DNA from: Lachnospiraceae bacterium MD308
Lineage (GTDB): Bacteria; Bacillota; Clostridia; Lachnospirales; Lachnospiraceae
DNA: 44,448 bases
Direction of reading: 5' to 3'
Assembly (NCBI GenBank): GCA_010206225.2
Contig: VIQU02000031.1
Location: 1-44,448, forward strand
Numbering within the stretch: position 1 is the stretch's first letter; every line of letters begins with the position of its first letter. A model generated the notes under the pieces. It saw nothing but the letters and a program-made list of their open reading frames with translations. It was not told the origin of the DNA and did not search any database. This document shows, one piece after another, positions 8,594-16,376 of this stretch. The translations under genes and the position numbers were made by a program.

Positions 8594-8659
8594 AAAGATT
8601 ATACTTAGAGAAATCCGGATTAATCTGAAATGATCATGGTAGTAACAAAGAAAATATAA

Positions 8660-8708
8660 GGCATGACGGGCGTTTACAAGTGTGGGCTTGTAGGCGTTTT
8701 TTCATGCC
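8660..8708 (+). terminator. Terminator after the adhesin gene
   Basis: An outer stem GGCATGA/TCATGCC (8660-8666, 8702-8708) encloses CGTTTACAAG (8671-8680) paired with CTTGTAGGCG (8687-8696), followed by six T. It separates the adhesin from the transfer operon. Confidence 0.8.
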
Positions 8709-8785
8709 GGCATATACGGGAAGCCGGAGATAGAGATTTCCGGGCAGAAAGGGGTGAAATAAAATGAAAAGGAGAGGGGGACCGG

Positions 8786-9127
8786 ATGCAGGAAGGAAAT
8801 ACGGATAACAGGAATCATGAGCGAATAGCAGACAGCCGGAACTATGCGCCTGACAAACCCAAAGAGTGCAGGCATTGTTATTTTTGGAGAGGAAAACGTA
8901 AATGCTGCAGCCGGAGGGAATGTTATTATCTTCTTCCAACGGAGGAGCGGACAGATCAGACGGTGATCGGAAAGCAGTCCCAGGAGCTTGTCAGAATCGG
9001 GGACTGCCAATGCTGTCCATACGGGAGGCATTCACCATGTATCGGTTTCTGTATCCGAAAGATTATGCTGGAAATGAAGGAGAGAAAGCAAACCGCAGGG
9101 AAGGAGGGAAACGGCATTGCAGGATGA
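8786..9127 (+). CDS. Cysteine-rich small protein, putative zinc-binding
   Basis: A 113-aa hydrophilic protein with ten cysteines in two clusters: C28, C31, C40, C41, C46 (ECRHCYFWRGKRKCC) and C74, C76, C77, C85, C89 (CQCCPYGRHSPCIGFC). The CxxC spacing suggests metal binding, but no named family is certain. The ATG at 8786 has AGGAGAGGGGG upstream. It is the first gene of the PcfB-VirD4 unit, and its end overlaps the TTG start of PcfB by 11 bases, so it is probably co-translated and tied to DNA-substrate handling (inference from position). Confidence 0.75.
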   Translation: MQEGNTDNRNHERIADSRNYAPDKPKECRHCYFWRGKRKCCSRRECYYLLPTEERTDQTVIGKQSQELVRIGDCQCCPYGRHSPCIGFCIRKIMLEMKERKQTAGKEGNGIAG

Positions 9128-9635
9128 GGTAAATGAAAAAACCGTATCGCTGTGTATCAATGGCGGCAAGATTTCCGCACGGATTCTGAAAGTGGCTATG
9201 CTGAAAGCGCTGGTAAGACTGGAGCAGGAGAAGCATAGAGGGAAGCAGCGGCTTAAGGAAATGAAATCAGGAAAAGAGAGTGCGGTCTATCATGGGAAAC
9301 AGAGTATGGAGAAGCTGATGAAGCAGAACTGCCAGCTTTCCAATATCGAAGTTACGGATGGAAATATTAAATCTTTTGAGAAATGTGCAAGGAAATATAA
9401 CATTGATTTCAGTTTGAAAAAGGATACGTCCATATCTCCGCCACGTTATTTTGTATTTTTTAAGGCGAAGGATGTGGATGTCATGACTGCCGCCTTTAAA
9501 GAGTATACCGGGCAATCCCTGAATAAGAGTAAGAAACCTTCCATTCGCAAGAAGCTGGAGCAGGCAAAGGAGCGGACTGCAAAGCACAGGGAGCGGGAAA
9601 AGACGAAACAGAAAGAACGGGGACCAGAGCATTGA
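9117..9635 (+). CDS. pcfB: PcfB-family (DUF3801) conjugation protein
   Basis: A 172-aa protein starting at TTG behind AAGGAGG. It matches the PcfB/DUF3801 pattern: an N-terminal strand VSLCINGGKISARILK, then the signature around NIEVTDGNIKSFEKCARKYNIDFSLKKD, then RYFVFFKAKDVDVMTAAFKEY. In pCF10, PcfB is an accessory factor for the coupling protein and relaxosome. The basic tail starting KKPSIRKKLEQAKERTAK resembles the tails of three other proteins of this element. The gene ends in a TTGA overlap with virD4, so the two are translationally coupled. Confidence 0.9.
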   Translation: MQDEVNEKTVSLCINGGKISARILKVAMLKALVRLEQEKHRGKQRLKEMKSGKESAVYHGKQSMEKLMKQNCQLSNIEVTDGNIKSFEKCARKYNIDFSLKKDTSISPPRYFVFFKAKDVDVMTAAFKEYTGQSLNKSKKPSIRKKLEQAKERTAKHREREKTKQKERGPEH

Positions 9636-11584
9636 GAAGAAAACAGGTAAAGAAAAAGAAAGCTGCGGCAAAACCGGAATCTGTACAGTTATCAAAAAAA
9701 GTTAAGGATATGATCCATGAAAAAATGCCTGTTGTGGATGGGAAACGGTTAGTTATGCTGAATATTCCCTATGTGATTGTATTTTATTTGGTAGACAAGA
9801 TCGCATGGCTGTACCGTCACTGTATCGGGGATTCCCTGATAGTGAAAGCAGGGGTGTTGTTCCTGAATTTTCAGATGGCATTTGAAAATCCGTTGCCGAG
9901 TTTACATGGATATGATCTGTTGGCAGGCATTGGCGGTGCTATTATCGTGAAGCTGATTGTATATATGAAAGGGAAAAATGCGAAGAAATACCGGCAGGGC
10001 GAAGAGTATGGTTCTGCCCGGTGGGGGACACCGAAAGACATCGCTCCATTTATTGATCCGGTATTTGAGAATAATATCCTGCTGACACAGACGGAACGGC
10101 TGACTATGGAAAGCAGACCGAAGCTGCCTAAATATGCAAGAAATAAAAATGTGATTGTAATTGGTGGCTCTGGATCTGGTAAAACACGTTTCTATGTAAA
10201 GCCACAGCTTATGCAGATGCCGCAAAAGGTTAGCTTCTGTGTCACTGATCCAAAAGGTACTATCCTGGTCGAATGTGGAGAGATGCTGAAACGTGGCACG
10301 CCGAAGATGAATCATGGGAAACCAGTACGGGATAAAAACGGAAAAGTAGTTTATGAGCCGTATAAGATCAAGGTGCTGAATACCATTAATTTTAAGAAAA
10401 GTATGCATTACAATCCGTTCCAATATATCCGCTCTGAAAAAGATATATTGAAACTGGTGAATACAATCATTGCAAACACCAAAGGGGAAGGGGAGAAATC
10501 TTCTGAAGATTTTTGGGTGAAGGCCGAGAGGCTTTTGTATTGTGCGCTGATTGGTTATATCTATTATGAAGCGCCGGAGGAAGAACAGAATTTTTCTACG
10601 CTGCTAGAGTTCATCAATGCTTCAGAAACCAGAGAAGATGATGAAGAATTTAAAAATGCTGTGGATGAACTGTTTGAGGAGCTGGAGAGGGAAAAGCCGG
10701 AACACTTTGCAGTACGGCAATATCGCAAGTTCAAGCTGGCGGCGGGCAAAACTTCAAAATCGATCCTGATTAGCTGTGGTGCAAGGTTGGCTCCGTTTGA
10801 CATAGCGGAACTTCGGGAGTTGACTTCTTATGATGAAATGGAACTGGATATGATTGGGGATCAGCGCACGGCAATGTTTATCATTATCTCCGACACGGAT
10901 GATACATTTAATTTCATTGTGGCAATCATGTATACCCAGCTATTCAATCTTCTGTGCGACCGTGCGGATGATGTGCATGGAGGCAGGCTGCCTTATCATG
11001 TAAGGCTTCTATTGGATGAGTTTAGTAATATCGGGCAGATTCCGAAGTTTGACAAGCTGATTGCAACGATACGAAGCAGGGAGATTTCAGCGTCGATTAT
11101 TTTACAGTCGCAGAGCCAGTTGAAAACCATCTATAAAGATGCAGCCGAAACGATCCTCGGCAACTGCGATACTATGTTGTTTCTTGGAGGCAAGGAAGGG
11201 TCTACGCTGAAAGAGATTTCTGAAACCCTTGGAAAGGAGACTATAGATCTTTATAATACGTCGGATACCCGTGGACAGAGCCGATCTTATGGATTGAATT
11301 ATCAGAAAACGGGGAAGGAATTAATGAGCCGGGATGAACTGGCGGTTATGGACGGGAATAAGTGTATCCTGCAGTTGCGTGGAGTGCGCCCGTTCTTAAG
11401 TGACAAGTTTGATATAACACGGCATAAGCGGTACAAGGAATTATCAGATTATGATAAGAAAAATGCCTTTGATGTGGAGGCATATATGAAACACCCGTTA
11501 AAAATCAGGATGAAGGAGGAGTTTGATTTATATGAAGTGGATGGAAGTGAAGGTGATTCGGATGAATTAGAAGAAGGGCAGTAA
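9632..11584 (+). CDS. virD4: VirD4-like type IV coupling protein (CD1115 family)
   Basis: A 650-aa TraG/VirD4 ATPase that brings DNA-protein substrates to the type IV secretion channel. The N-terminus has two or three membrane helices (about 40-65, 70-85 and 93-110). It is followed by the KYRQGEEYGSARWGTPKDI linker typical of the family, Walker A GGSGSGKT (178-185) and Walker B LLLDEFSNIG (Asp462-Glu463). Sensor-like IILQSQSQLKTIY and the closing segment ILQLRGVRPFLSDKFD also fit. The TTG start overlaps the pcfB stop. Length is normal for the family and no damage is seen. The gene is followed by the palindromic repeat region rather than directly by the rest of the transfer genes. Confidence 0.95.
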   Translation: MRRKQVKKKKAAAKPESVQLSKKVKDMIHEKMPVVDGKRLVMLNIPYVIVFYLVDKIAWLYRHCIGDSLIVKAGVLFLNFQMAFENPLPSLHGYDLLAGIGGAIIVKLIVYMKGKNAKKYRQGEEYGSARWGTPKDIAPFIDPVFENNILLTQTERLTMESRPKLPKYARNKNVIVIGGSGSGKTRFYVKPQLMQMPQKVSFCVTDPKGTILVECGEMLKRGTPKMNHGKPVRDKNGKVVYEPYKIKVLNTINFKKSMHYNPFQYIRSEKDILKLVNTIIANTKGEGEKSSEDFWVKAERLLYCALIGYIYYEAPEEEQNFSTLLEFINASETREDDEEFKNAVDELFEELEREKPEHFAVRQYRKFKLAAGKTSKSILISCGARLAPFDIAELRELTSYDEMELDMIGDQRTAMFIIISDTDDTFNFIVAIMYTQLFNLLCDRADDVHGGRLPYHVRLLLDEFSNIGQIPKFDKLIATIRSREISASIILQSQSQLKTIYKDAAETILGNCDTMLFLGGKEGSTLKEISETLGKETIDLYNTSDTRGQSRSYGLNYQKTGKELMSRDELAVMDGNKCILQLRGVRPFLSDKFDITRHKRYKELSDYDKKNAFDVEAYMKHPLKIRMKEEFDLYEVDGSEGDSDELEEGQ

Positions 11585-11626
11585 AGACACATATTCAAAT
11601 ATTGTTTTTAAAGGCTATTTATCTAA

Positions 11627-11790
11627 TGAAACTTTGCGACACGATGTCGTAAAGTTTCATACGGAATAGCTCCTTGGAAATTGATAGGAAGAAAAACTTT
11701 ACGACATGCTGTCCTAAAGTCGATTTCGGGTAGAATGATTTTTTGAAGTCCGGTAGGAAGAGAAAACTTTACGACACGATGGCGCAAAGT
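11627..11790. repeat. Palindromic repeat array A (3 copies)
   Basis: Three copies of a 25-base imperfect palindrome of the form ACTTTRCGACACGATGTCG plus YAAAGT start at 11631, 11696 and 11766, spaced 65 and 70 bases. The first copy extends to a 33-base hairpin (11627-11659) with TGAAACTTT and AAAGTTTCA arms around CGACA/TGTCG and a CGA loop. The last two are degenerate in the right arm. The gap 11585-11977 holds this array, the promoter at 11904 and no other gene. Confidence 0.85.
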
Positions 11791-11903
11791 TGTGAAATTC
11801 TGTTAAAAGCAATTAAAAACAGTCAGAGCCAGGATCAAAGAAGATATTTAGATAGTATATTTTGTAGAATTAATATAGTAGCAGAGTGAGAGGGGATTTT
11901 GAA

Positions 11904-11932
11904 TTGTGATTGTAATGAAGAAGTGCTATACT
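11904..11932 (+). promoter_or_regulatory. Promoter for the cargo genes
   Basis: TTGTGA (11904-11909), a 17-base spacer and TATACT (11927-11932), 45 bases before the kinase start at 11978. The cargo therefore appears to have its own promoter. Confidence 0.55.
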
Positions 11933-11977
11933 GGTGTTGGAAAATAACATTACAAATCGGAATTGATGGAGTATCAT

Positions 11978-12502
11978 ATGGGAACAGGAATTATTGTTTG
12001 TGGTCTTAATGGTTCTGGTAAGAGTACATTGGGGAAAGCTCTTGCAGAGAAATTAGATTTTCATTTTATGGATAACGAAGATTTATATTTTCCCAAGACA
12101 AACCCTAATTATGTTTATTCTTCCCCACGCACTCGAGAAGAAGTTGAAAAGCTCCTTTTTAGTGAGATTAAAGCACATGAGAATTTTGTTTTTGCTTCTG
12201 TAAAGGGGGATTACGGAAAACATATTTATCCTTTCTTTCGGTATGCTGTATTGATTGACGTTTCAAAGGATATTCGGATACAACGAGTTAGAAATCGTTC
12301 TTTTCAAAAATTCGGTAATAGAATGTTAATGGGCGGCGATTTATATGAGCAGGAAGAAAAGTTCTTTGAACTTGTTAAATCTCGTCCAGAGAATACTGTT
12401 GAAGAATGGATACAATCTTTGAAATGTCCTATCATACGCATTGATGGAACGAAGTCTATTGAGAAAAATGTAGACTTTATCATTGAGCAGTTACAAAATT
12501 AA
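11978..12502 (+). CDS. P-loop kinase of the shikimate/adenylate-kinase-like superfamily (cargo)
   Basis: A small ATP-binding protein of about 174 aa. It begins MGTGIIVCGLNGSGKSTLGKALAEKL, with Walker A GLNGSGKST at residues 9-17, a following FHFMDNEDLYFP segment like the acceptor-binding part of shikimate or gluconate kinases, and a lid-like RVRNRSFQKFGNR region. The substrate cannot be told from sequence. The ATG at 11978 has GGAG six bases upstream; alternatives are ATG 11966 or TTG 11963. AT-richer codon use than the transfer genes and the separate promoter suggest it is passenger DNA. It could serve stress response or small-molecule modification; it is not a conjugation gene. Confidence 0.8.
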   Translation: MGTGIIVCGLNGSGKSTLGKALAEKLDFHFMDNEDLYFPKTNPNYVYSSPRTREEVEKLLFSEIKAHENFVFASVKGDYGKHIYPFFRYAVLIDVSKDIRIQRVRNRSFQKFGNRMLMGGDLYEQEEKFFELVKSRPENTVEEWIQSLKCPIIRIDGTKSIEKNVDFIIEQLQN

Positions 12503-12683
12503 ATTCAAGTTTGTGTATAAACAGAAAAAATCGAAGTTTGAAGAAGATTTTTATACCTAAATCAAGATAGATTGCAGGGCAAATCCAATCAACCATAGGT
12601 GGAATGTGCTTAATTCAACTAATAGTTCGTTTATCATGACACGATTTTCCAATACGATATACACAGAAAGGAGGTTTTCGGAG

Positions 12684-13151
12684 ATGAATCAGAATGAGAT
12701 AGGAAAGTTTATTGCGTCCTGTCGTAAAGAAAAAGGATTGACACAAATGCAGCTTGCAGAACAATTGAATATTACAAATCGGGCAGTATCGAAATGGGAA
12801 ACCGGAAAAAGTATTCCTGATGTGTCAATCATGATGGAACTGTGTGATATTTTAGGGATAACCGTAAATGAACTATTAAGTGGAGAAAGGATTGCTATGG
12901 AGGATTATAAAGCAAAGGCAGAAGAAAATATGCTTTTATTGCAAGAAAAGAAAGCAAAGGCAGAAAAAGATTTTCGACGTGTGGAAAAGATTTGGCTGAT
13001 AGTTGCGGTATTACTTACACCAATTCATTTTGCAATTAATTATTATTTCCCTAATAACAATGGAACAGGGATTGGTTTGGTTATACTTTTTATTGGACTG
13101 ATTATGTATACAGTCTATTTTGGGCAACATTATGAAATTAGACTAAAGTAA
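12684..13151 (+). CDS. XRE-family regulator with C-terminal membrane segment (cargo)
   Basis: A 155-aa protein with an HTH_3 domain at residues 1-65: NEIGKFIASCRKEKGLTQMQLAEQL, then NITNRAVSKWETGKSIPD and the closing MMELCDILGITVNELLSGE. A charged coiled region (about 70-105) follows, then two short hydrophobic spans (LIVAVLLTPIHFAINYYF and IGLVILFIGLIMYTVYF). This HTH-plus-membrane layout is common in Firmicutes XRE proteins. The ATG at 12684 is chosen for its AAAGGAGG site and the HTH boundary; the upstream extension is not conserved-looking. It is the second cargo gene, about 180 bases after the kinase. Its target is unknown. Confidence 0.85.
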   Translation: MNQNEIGKFIASCRKEKGLTQMQLAEQLNITNRAVSKWETGKSIPDVSIMMELCDILGITVNELLSGERIAMEDYKAKAEENMLLLQEKKAKAEKDFRRVEKIWLIVAVLLTPIHFAINYYFPNNNGTGIGLVILFIGLIMYTVYFGQHYEIRLK

Positions 13152-13217
13152 ACAGATTTCTATTAGAGAAATTCCAGTTTGTAGGAATATGCAAATCGTA
13201 AAAAGGTGGAGATAATC

Positions 13218-13475
13218 ATGCATGAATTAACATCAATGATGAATATTGGTAAAGAAATGGAGAAAAAGCTAATATCTGTCGGTATCGAATCTTCTGAAAA
13301 ACTTATTGCGGTAGGTGCAAAAGAGGCATTTCTTAGATTAAAGCAGAAATATCCGAATGTGTGTCTTGTGCATTTATATACATTAGAGGGAGCAATTCAT
13401 GATATAGAATATAACAGGCTTTCAGAAGATACGAAAAAAGAATTGAAAGAATTTAGTGATTTTTTGAAAAAGTAA
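13218..13475 (+). CDS. TfoX/Sxy C-terminal domain protein (cargo)
   Basis: An 85-aa protein, MHELTSMMNIGKEMEKKLISVGIESSEKLIAVGAKEAFLRLK. The NIGKEMEKKLISVGI…L..VGAKEAF pattern is the helix-hairpin-helix-like TfoX C-terminal domain found alone in many Firmicutes. The residues NVCLVHLYTLEGAIHDIEYNRLSED follow the family to its end. The start at 13218 has AGGTGGAG upstream. Stand-alone copies have no proven role in competence. It sits in the AT-rich cargo block between the XRE regulator and the DUF1877 protein. Confidence 0.85.
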   Translation: MHELTSMMNIGKEMEKKLISVGIESSEKLIAVGAKEAFLRLKQKYPNVCLVHLYTLEGAIHDIEYNRLSEDTKKELKEFSDFLKK

Positions 13476-13544
13476 CAATAACGCAAGTTCAAGTTTTCTA
13501 TTTATTAAAAGGAAACAAAAGAGAAATTTATAGGAGAAAATATT

Positions 13545-14087
13545 ATGGGTTGTTTAGCAGTTTTATTTGCATTGAAAGAGCAGGAAGTAGAAGAACTTTT
13601 GGCAGTAGAAAGAAGTGAGCGTTCTGAATATATGCACGAGGAAATTGAGGAAATATTTTTTGATGATTTTCCTGAATATACATGTGAATTAGACAAATCA
13701 TGGGACGCAATGCACCGGATGCTGACAGATGGGAATCTTAATTTTGAAAACAAATATCCGCCGTTATGTAATGTGATCTTTGGAGGAGAGTTTGTATATG
13801 GGTTGGAGCGTAAACCGTCCGGAGAGGTTGTAATTATTGATGATGAAGATGATGAATACATGATTTTGAAAACACCGGATCAGGTGATCAAAATAGCGGA
13901 GGCACTTCCCAAAAGGACAAAGGAAGAATGCCGGAAATGCTATGATATGATCGACGAAGGCGATTATGGTATGGAGCTGGATGATGAAGATTTTGAATAT
14001 ACATGGGAATATCTTCGGGACAGTTTGGATTTTTGGGAAAAGGCGGCAGAAGAAAAACGATATGTGTTGTTTACAGTTGACAGATAA
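13545..14087 (+). CDS. YfbM/DUF1877 family protein (cargo)
   Basis: A 180-aa acidic protein with the DUF1877 layout. It starts MGCLAVLFALKEQEVEELLAV, then WDAMHRMLTDG (the W-x-L/M-H-x-x-L signature), then NVIFGGEFVYG, TPDQVIKIAEALPKRTKEE and a C-terminal EYLRDSLDFWEKAAEEKRYVLFTVD. The family is widespread and of unknown function. AGGAG precedes the ATG. It is the last gene of the cargo unit and is followed by a terminator at 14177. Confidence 0.85.
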   Translation: MGCLAVLFALKEQEVEELLAVERSERSEYMHEEIEEIFFDDFPEYTCELDKSWDAMHRMLTDGNLNFENKYPPLCNVIFGGEFVYGLERKPSGEVVIIDDEDDEYMILKTPDQVIKIAEALPKRTKEECRKCYDMIDEGDYGMELDDEDFEYTWEYLRDSLDFWEKAAEEKRYVLFTVDR

Positions 14088-14176
14088 TAGTGCTTTAAGA
14101 TACATGATTTCAAATTCAGAAGTTTAAGGATGTGCGGTTGAATAAAATTAAATAATGGTTATCAATACAAATCAGG

Positions 14177-14212
14177 AGCGGTAAAGCTATCACCATAGTT
14201 TTATCGCTTTTC
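14177..14212 (+). terminator. Terminator ending the cargo unit
   Basis: A 14-bp stem AGCGGTAAAGCTAT (14177-14190) pairs with ATAGTTTTATCGCT (14195-14208) through two G-T pairs and a CACC loop, followed by TTTTC. Between here and 14442 I see only the perfect hairpin GCATGGT/ACCATGC (14324-14340), likely in the toxin mRNA leader. Confidence 0.75.
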
Positions 14213-14442
14213 TTATGCAAAAACAGAAGGGGTAATTATGACAGAAATTATAAGTAAATAAAATATCAGAATAGCTAAGGGGATAATTGTTGAACTGAGC
14301 GGAAAAAGTGGTAATCTGTCTTTGCATGGTATTACCATGCAGGAAAGTATCCATGACAGGGTGGTGACCTCCCGGATTTACATAACCAGCTTCCTAAAGG
14401 ATTCCTTTGGTATGGCTGGAGAGAAGAAGGGAGGTGCGTAAC

Positions 14443-14559
14443 ATGACAGCTTATGAGATCATTTCGATTTTCATTGGGATATTAGCATTGCTGATATCCT
14501 TTGGTAGTTTAGTTGTTGCGTTTCTTGCCTTTCTCGATAAGAGGAACAAGAAGAAATAA
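14443..14559 (+). CDS. Type I toxin of the TxpA/BsrG holin-like family
   Basis: A 38-aa peptide starting MTAYEIISIFIGILALLIS, with one membrane helix and a DKRNKKK tail. Its length, MTxYE start and basic end match BsrG/TxpA-type type I toxins (Hol_Tox family) of Firmicutes, which insert in the membrane and disturb cell-wall synthesis. GGGAGG lies ten bases before the ATG. A hairpin in the leader (14324-14340) could limit translation. On the opposite strand a strong promoter at 14661-14689 and a perfect terminator over 14555-14591 define an antisense RNA that overlaps the 3' end, the normal control for this family. It lies between the cargo and repeat array B, and would stabilise the element (inference). 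Confidence 0.8.
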   Translation: MTAYEIISIFIGILALLISFGSLVVAFLAFLDKRNKKK

Positions 14560-14655
14560 AAATGCCTATCCTGTCTGCCAACAGGATAGGCGGTGTCCGT
14601 AAGGACATTTTAACCAATCCCGGAGGCATCCACTTTGGAGTGGGTGCTTTCCTTA
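14555..14655 (-). ncRNA. Antisense RNA antitoxin of the type I system (predicted)
   Basis: It starts about 7 bases after the minus-strand promoter (14661-14689). It runs through a hairpin with arms GCACCCAC and GTGGATGC, and ends at a perfect minus-strand terminator: GCCTATCCTGT, loop TGGCAG, ACAGGATAGGC, then ATTTTTATTTC. The roughly 100-base RNA would pair with the toxin mRNA 3' region and the last codons. Start and end are predicted, not measured. Confidence 0.7.
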
Positions 14656-14660
14656 TGTCT

Positions 14661-14689
14661 AATATATCATTTCTTTATGTAAAAATCAA
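14661..14689 (-). promoter_or_regulatory. Promoter of the antisense RNA
   Basis: Read on the minus strand: TTGATT (14689-14684), a 17-base spacer, TATATT (14666-14661). It points toward the toxin gene. Confidence 0.7.
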
Positions 14690-14783
14690 CGATGATTTCT
14701 ATAGTGTTTGCAGACACAGAGAATGAAAAAAGATGTAATCGCTTCATTTATAGTTGAGAAATTTCCCCAAAGCAGATAAAAGA

Positions 14784-15006
14784 ACTTTGCGACACGATGT
14801 CGTAAGGTTGATTATATACAGAACAGAGAGTATGGAACTATGTAAATAAAGACTTTACGACACGATGTCGCAAGGTTGGATTGCCGCAGAGCAGATTCAT
14901 GAAATCAAGGAAAGAACTTTACGACATGATGTCGCAAGGCTAAATCGCTACAGAGCAGATTCTATGAAATTAGGCAGAAAAACTTTACGACACGGTGTCG
15001 CAAAGT
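14784..15006. repeat. Palindromic repeat array B (4 copies)
   Basis: Four copies of the same 25-base palindrome as in array A start at 14784, 14852, 14916 and 14982, so the spacing is 64-68 bases. The spacers are themselves partly alike (CAGAGCAGATT and ATGAAAT recur), which makes a degenerate tandem repeat of about 66 bases. The remaining stretch from 15007 to 15259 holds a long-range pairing (GTGCAGT 15031-15037 with ACTGCAC 15109-15115) and the hairpin at 15172, but no gene. Confidence 0.85.
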
Positions 15007-15171
15007 AGAAGGGAGTATAGATGGGTTTAGGTGCAGTCAGTGCAAGAACGCACAGACATATTCTGCCGCATATCAGGGCAGAGCCTTGAAAGCAGCGGAA
15101 AACAGCCCACTGCACAATTAATAAAAACACAAAAATGAGAAAGAAAGGAAAACTCAATAGGAAAAGGGCGG

Positions 15172-15201
15172 ACCGTCAGAGCAATCTGGCGGTTTTTCTT
15201 T
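15172..15201 (+). terminator. Terminator or attenuator just upstream of the mating-pair operon
   Basis: ACCGTCAGA (15172-15180), loop GCAA, TCTGGCGGT (15185-15193), then TTTTCTTTT. It lies only 59 bases before the Maff2 start. No clear promoter follows it, so it may act as a conditional leader terminator rather than a simple end. Confidence 0.7.
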
Positions 15202-15259
15202 TGTGCAGAAACAGGATGAAATATTCTGTATATTTCTGATTTGGGTTACAGGAGAATTT

Positions 15260-15472
15260 ATGGCATTTTTTAATTCAGCAATCAGTATTTTACAGACGCT
15301 TGTAGTGGCAATCGGAGCCGGGCTTGCGGTATGGGGAGTGATCAACCTCTTAGAAGGCTACGGAAACGATAATCCGGGAGCAAAAAGTCAGGGGATCAAA
15401 CAGCTTATGGCAGGCGGAGGAGTGGTTCTGATCGGGACACAGTTGGTTCCGCTTTTAAGCGGCCTGTTTTAA
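15260..15472 (+). CDS. Maff2-family mobile-element membrane protein
   Basis: A 70-aa hydrophobic protein starting MAFFNSAISILQTLVVAIGAG. It has two membrane spans separated by NLLEGYGNDNPGAKSQGIKQ, the Maff2 family pattern, ending GGGVVLIGTQLVPLLSGLF. The start at 15260 follows CAGGAG; the upstream extension encoded by the longer frame is rejected. The size, two helices and position directly before the VirB6/TrbL gene suggest a VirB2/TrbC-like channel or pilus subunit (inference). Confidence 0.9.
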   Translation: MAFFNSAISILQTLVVAIGAGLAVWGVINLLEGYGNDNPGAKSQGIKQLMAGGGVVLIGTQLVPLLSGLF

Positions 15473-15493
15473 TGGAGGAAAGGAGATTCACTC

Positions 15494-16366
15494 ATGTTCG
15501 ATAGCATTTTTGAAGCAATCGAGGAATGGATGAGGGAACTTTTGACCGGGATGGTAAAGTCTAACCTGACAACAATGTTTACGGACGTTAATGAGAAAAC
15601 CGGGGAGATTGCTGCGCAGGTTGGACAGACGCCGCAGGGATGGAACGGGAGCATTTTCAGCCTGATACAGAATCTTTCAAATTCAGTGATTGTGCCGATT
15701 GCAGGCATGATCATTACGTTTGTCCTCTGCTACGAGCTGATTTCCATGCTGACCGAGAAAAACAGTATGCACGAGATAGATACATGGATGTTCTTCCAGT
15801 ATTTTTTCAAGATGTGGGTGGCTGTGTATCTGGTCAGCAATACCTTTACCATAGCGATGGCGGTCTTTGATGTAGGGCAGCATGTGGTGAGCGCTGCGGG
15901 CGGGGTAATCAGCACACAGACAACCATCAATATAGATACTATGATAGAAACGATGGAGACAGCTATGGAATCTATGGAGATCGGGGAGCTTGTGATACTG
16001 GCGCTGGAATCTATGCTGGTCAGCCTGTGTATGAAAATCATGTCGGTCGCTATTACGGTCGCTCTATATGGGCGTATGATAGAAATTTACCTCTACACTT
16101 CGATTGCACCAATACCATTTGCAACCTTCTCCAACCGGGAATGGGGGCAGGTGGGAAACAATTATTTCCGTGGGCTTCTGGCGCTGGGGTTCCAGGGGTT
16201 CTTTATGATGGTGTGCGTCGGCATTTATGCAGTGCTGGTGTCTACCATTCAGATTTCAGACAACATGCACTCAGCGCTGTTTGGGGTGGCAGCGTATACT
16301 GTAATCTTATGCTTCAGTCTGATAAAAACGGGAAGTCTTAGTAAAGCAATATTTAATGCACATTAG
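15494..16366 (+). CDS. VirB6/TrbL-like conjugal transfer membrane protein (CD1112 family)
   Basis: A 290-aa polytopic membrane protein with five or six hydrophobic spans, including VIVPIAGMIITFVLCYELI, YFFKMWVAVYLVSNTFTIA and SLCMKIMSVAITVALYGRM. The motif EIYLYTSIAPIPFATF and later GFQGFFMMVCVGIYAVLV are typical of the clostridial VirB6/TrbL group, which forms the inner-membrane part of the secretion channel. The ATG at 15494 follows GGAGGAAAGGAG. It ends 10 bases before the methylase start, so the genes form one operon. Length is normal and no defect is seen. Confidence 0.9.
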   Translation: MFDSIFEAIEEWMRELLTGMVKSNLTTMFTDVNEKTGEIAAQVGQTPQGWNGSIFSLIQNLSNSVIVPIAGMIITFVLCYELISMLTEKNSMHEIDTWMFFQYFFKMWVAVYLVSNTFTIAMAVFDVGQHVVSAAGGVISTQTTINIDTMIETMETAMESMEIGELVILALESMLVSLCMKIMSVAITVALYGRMIEIYLYTSIAPIPFATFSNREWGQVGNNYFRGLLALGFQGFFMMVCVGIYAVLVSTIQISDNMHSALFGVAAYTVILCFSLIKTGSLSKAIFNAH

Positions 16367-16376
16367 GGAGGTGGCT

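Noticed and set aside
14238-14261. Seven-codon frame MTEIISK as a leader peptide
   Set aside because: It has a fair ribosome-binding site but no regulatory codons or adjoining attenuator; too little to support.
11627-15006. A CRISPR array formed by the regularly spaced repeats
   Set aside because: The repeats are palindromic and diverged, spacers are partly alike, they lie in two blocks, and no cas genes are present.
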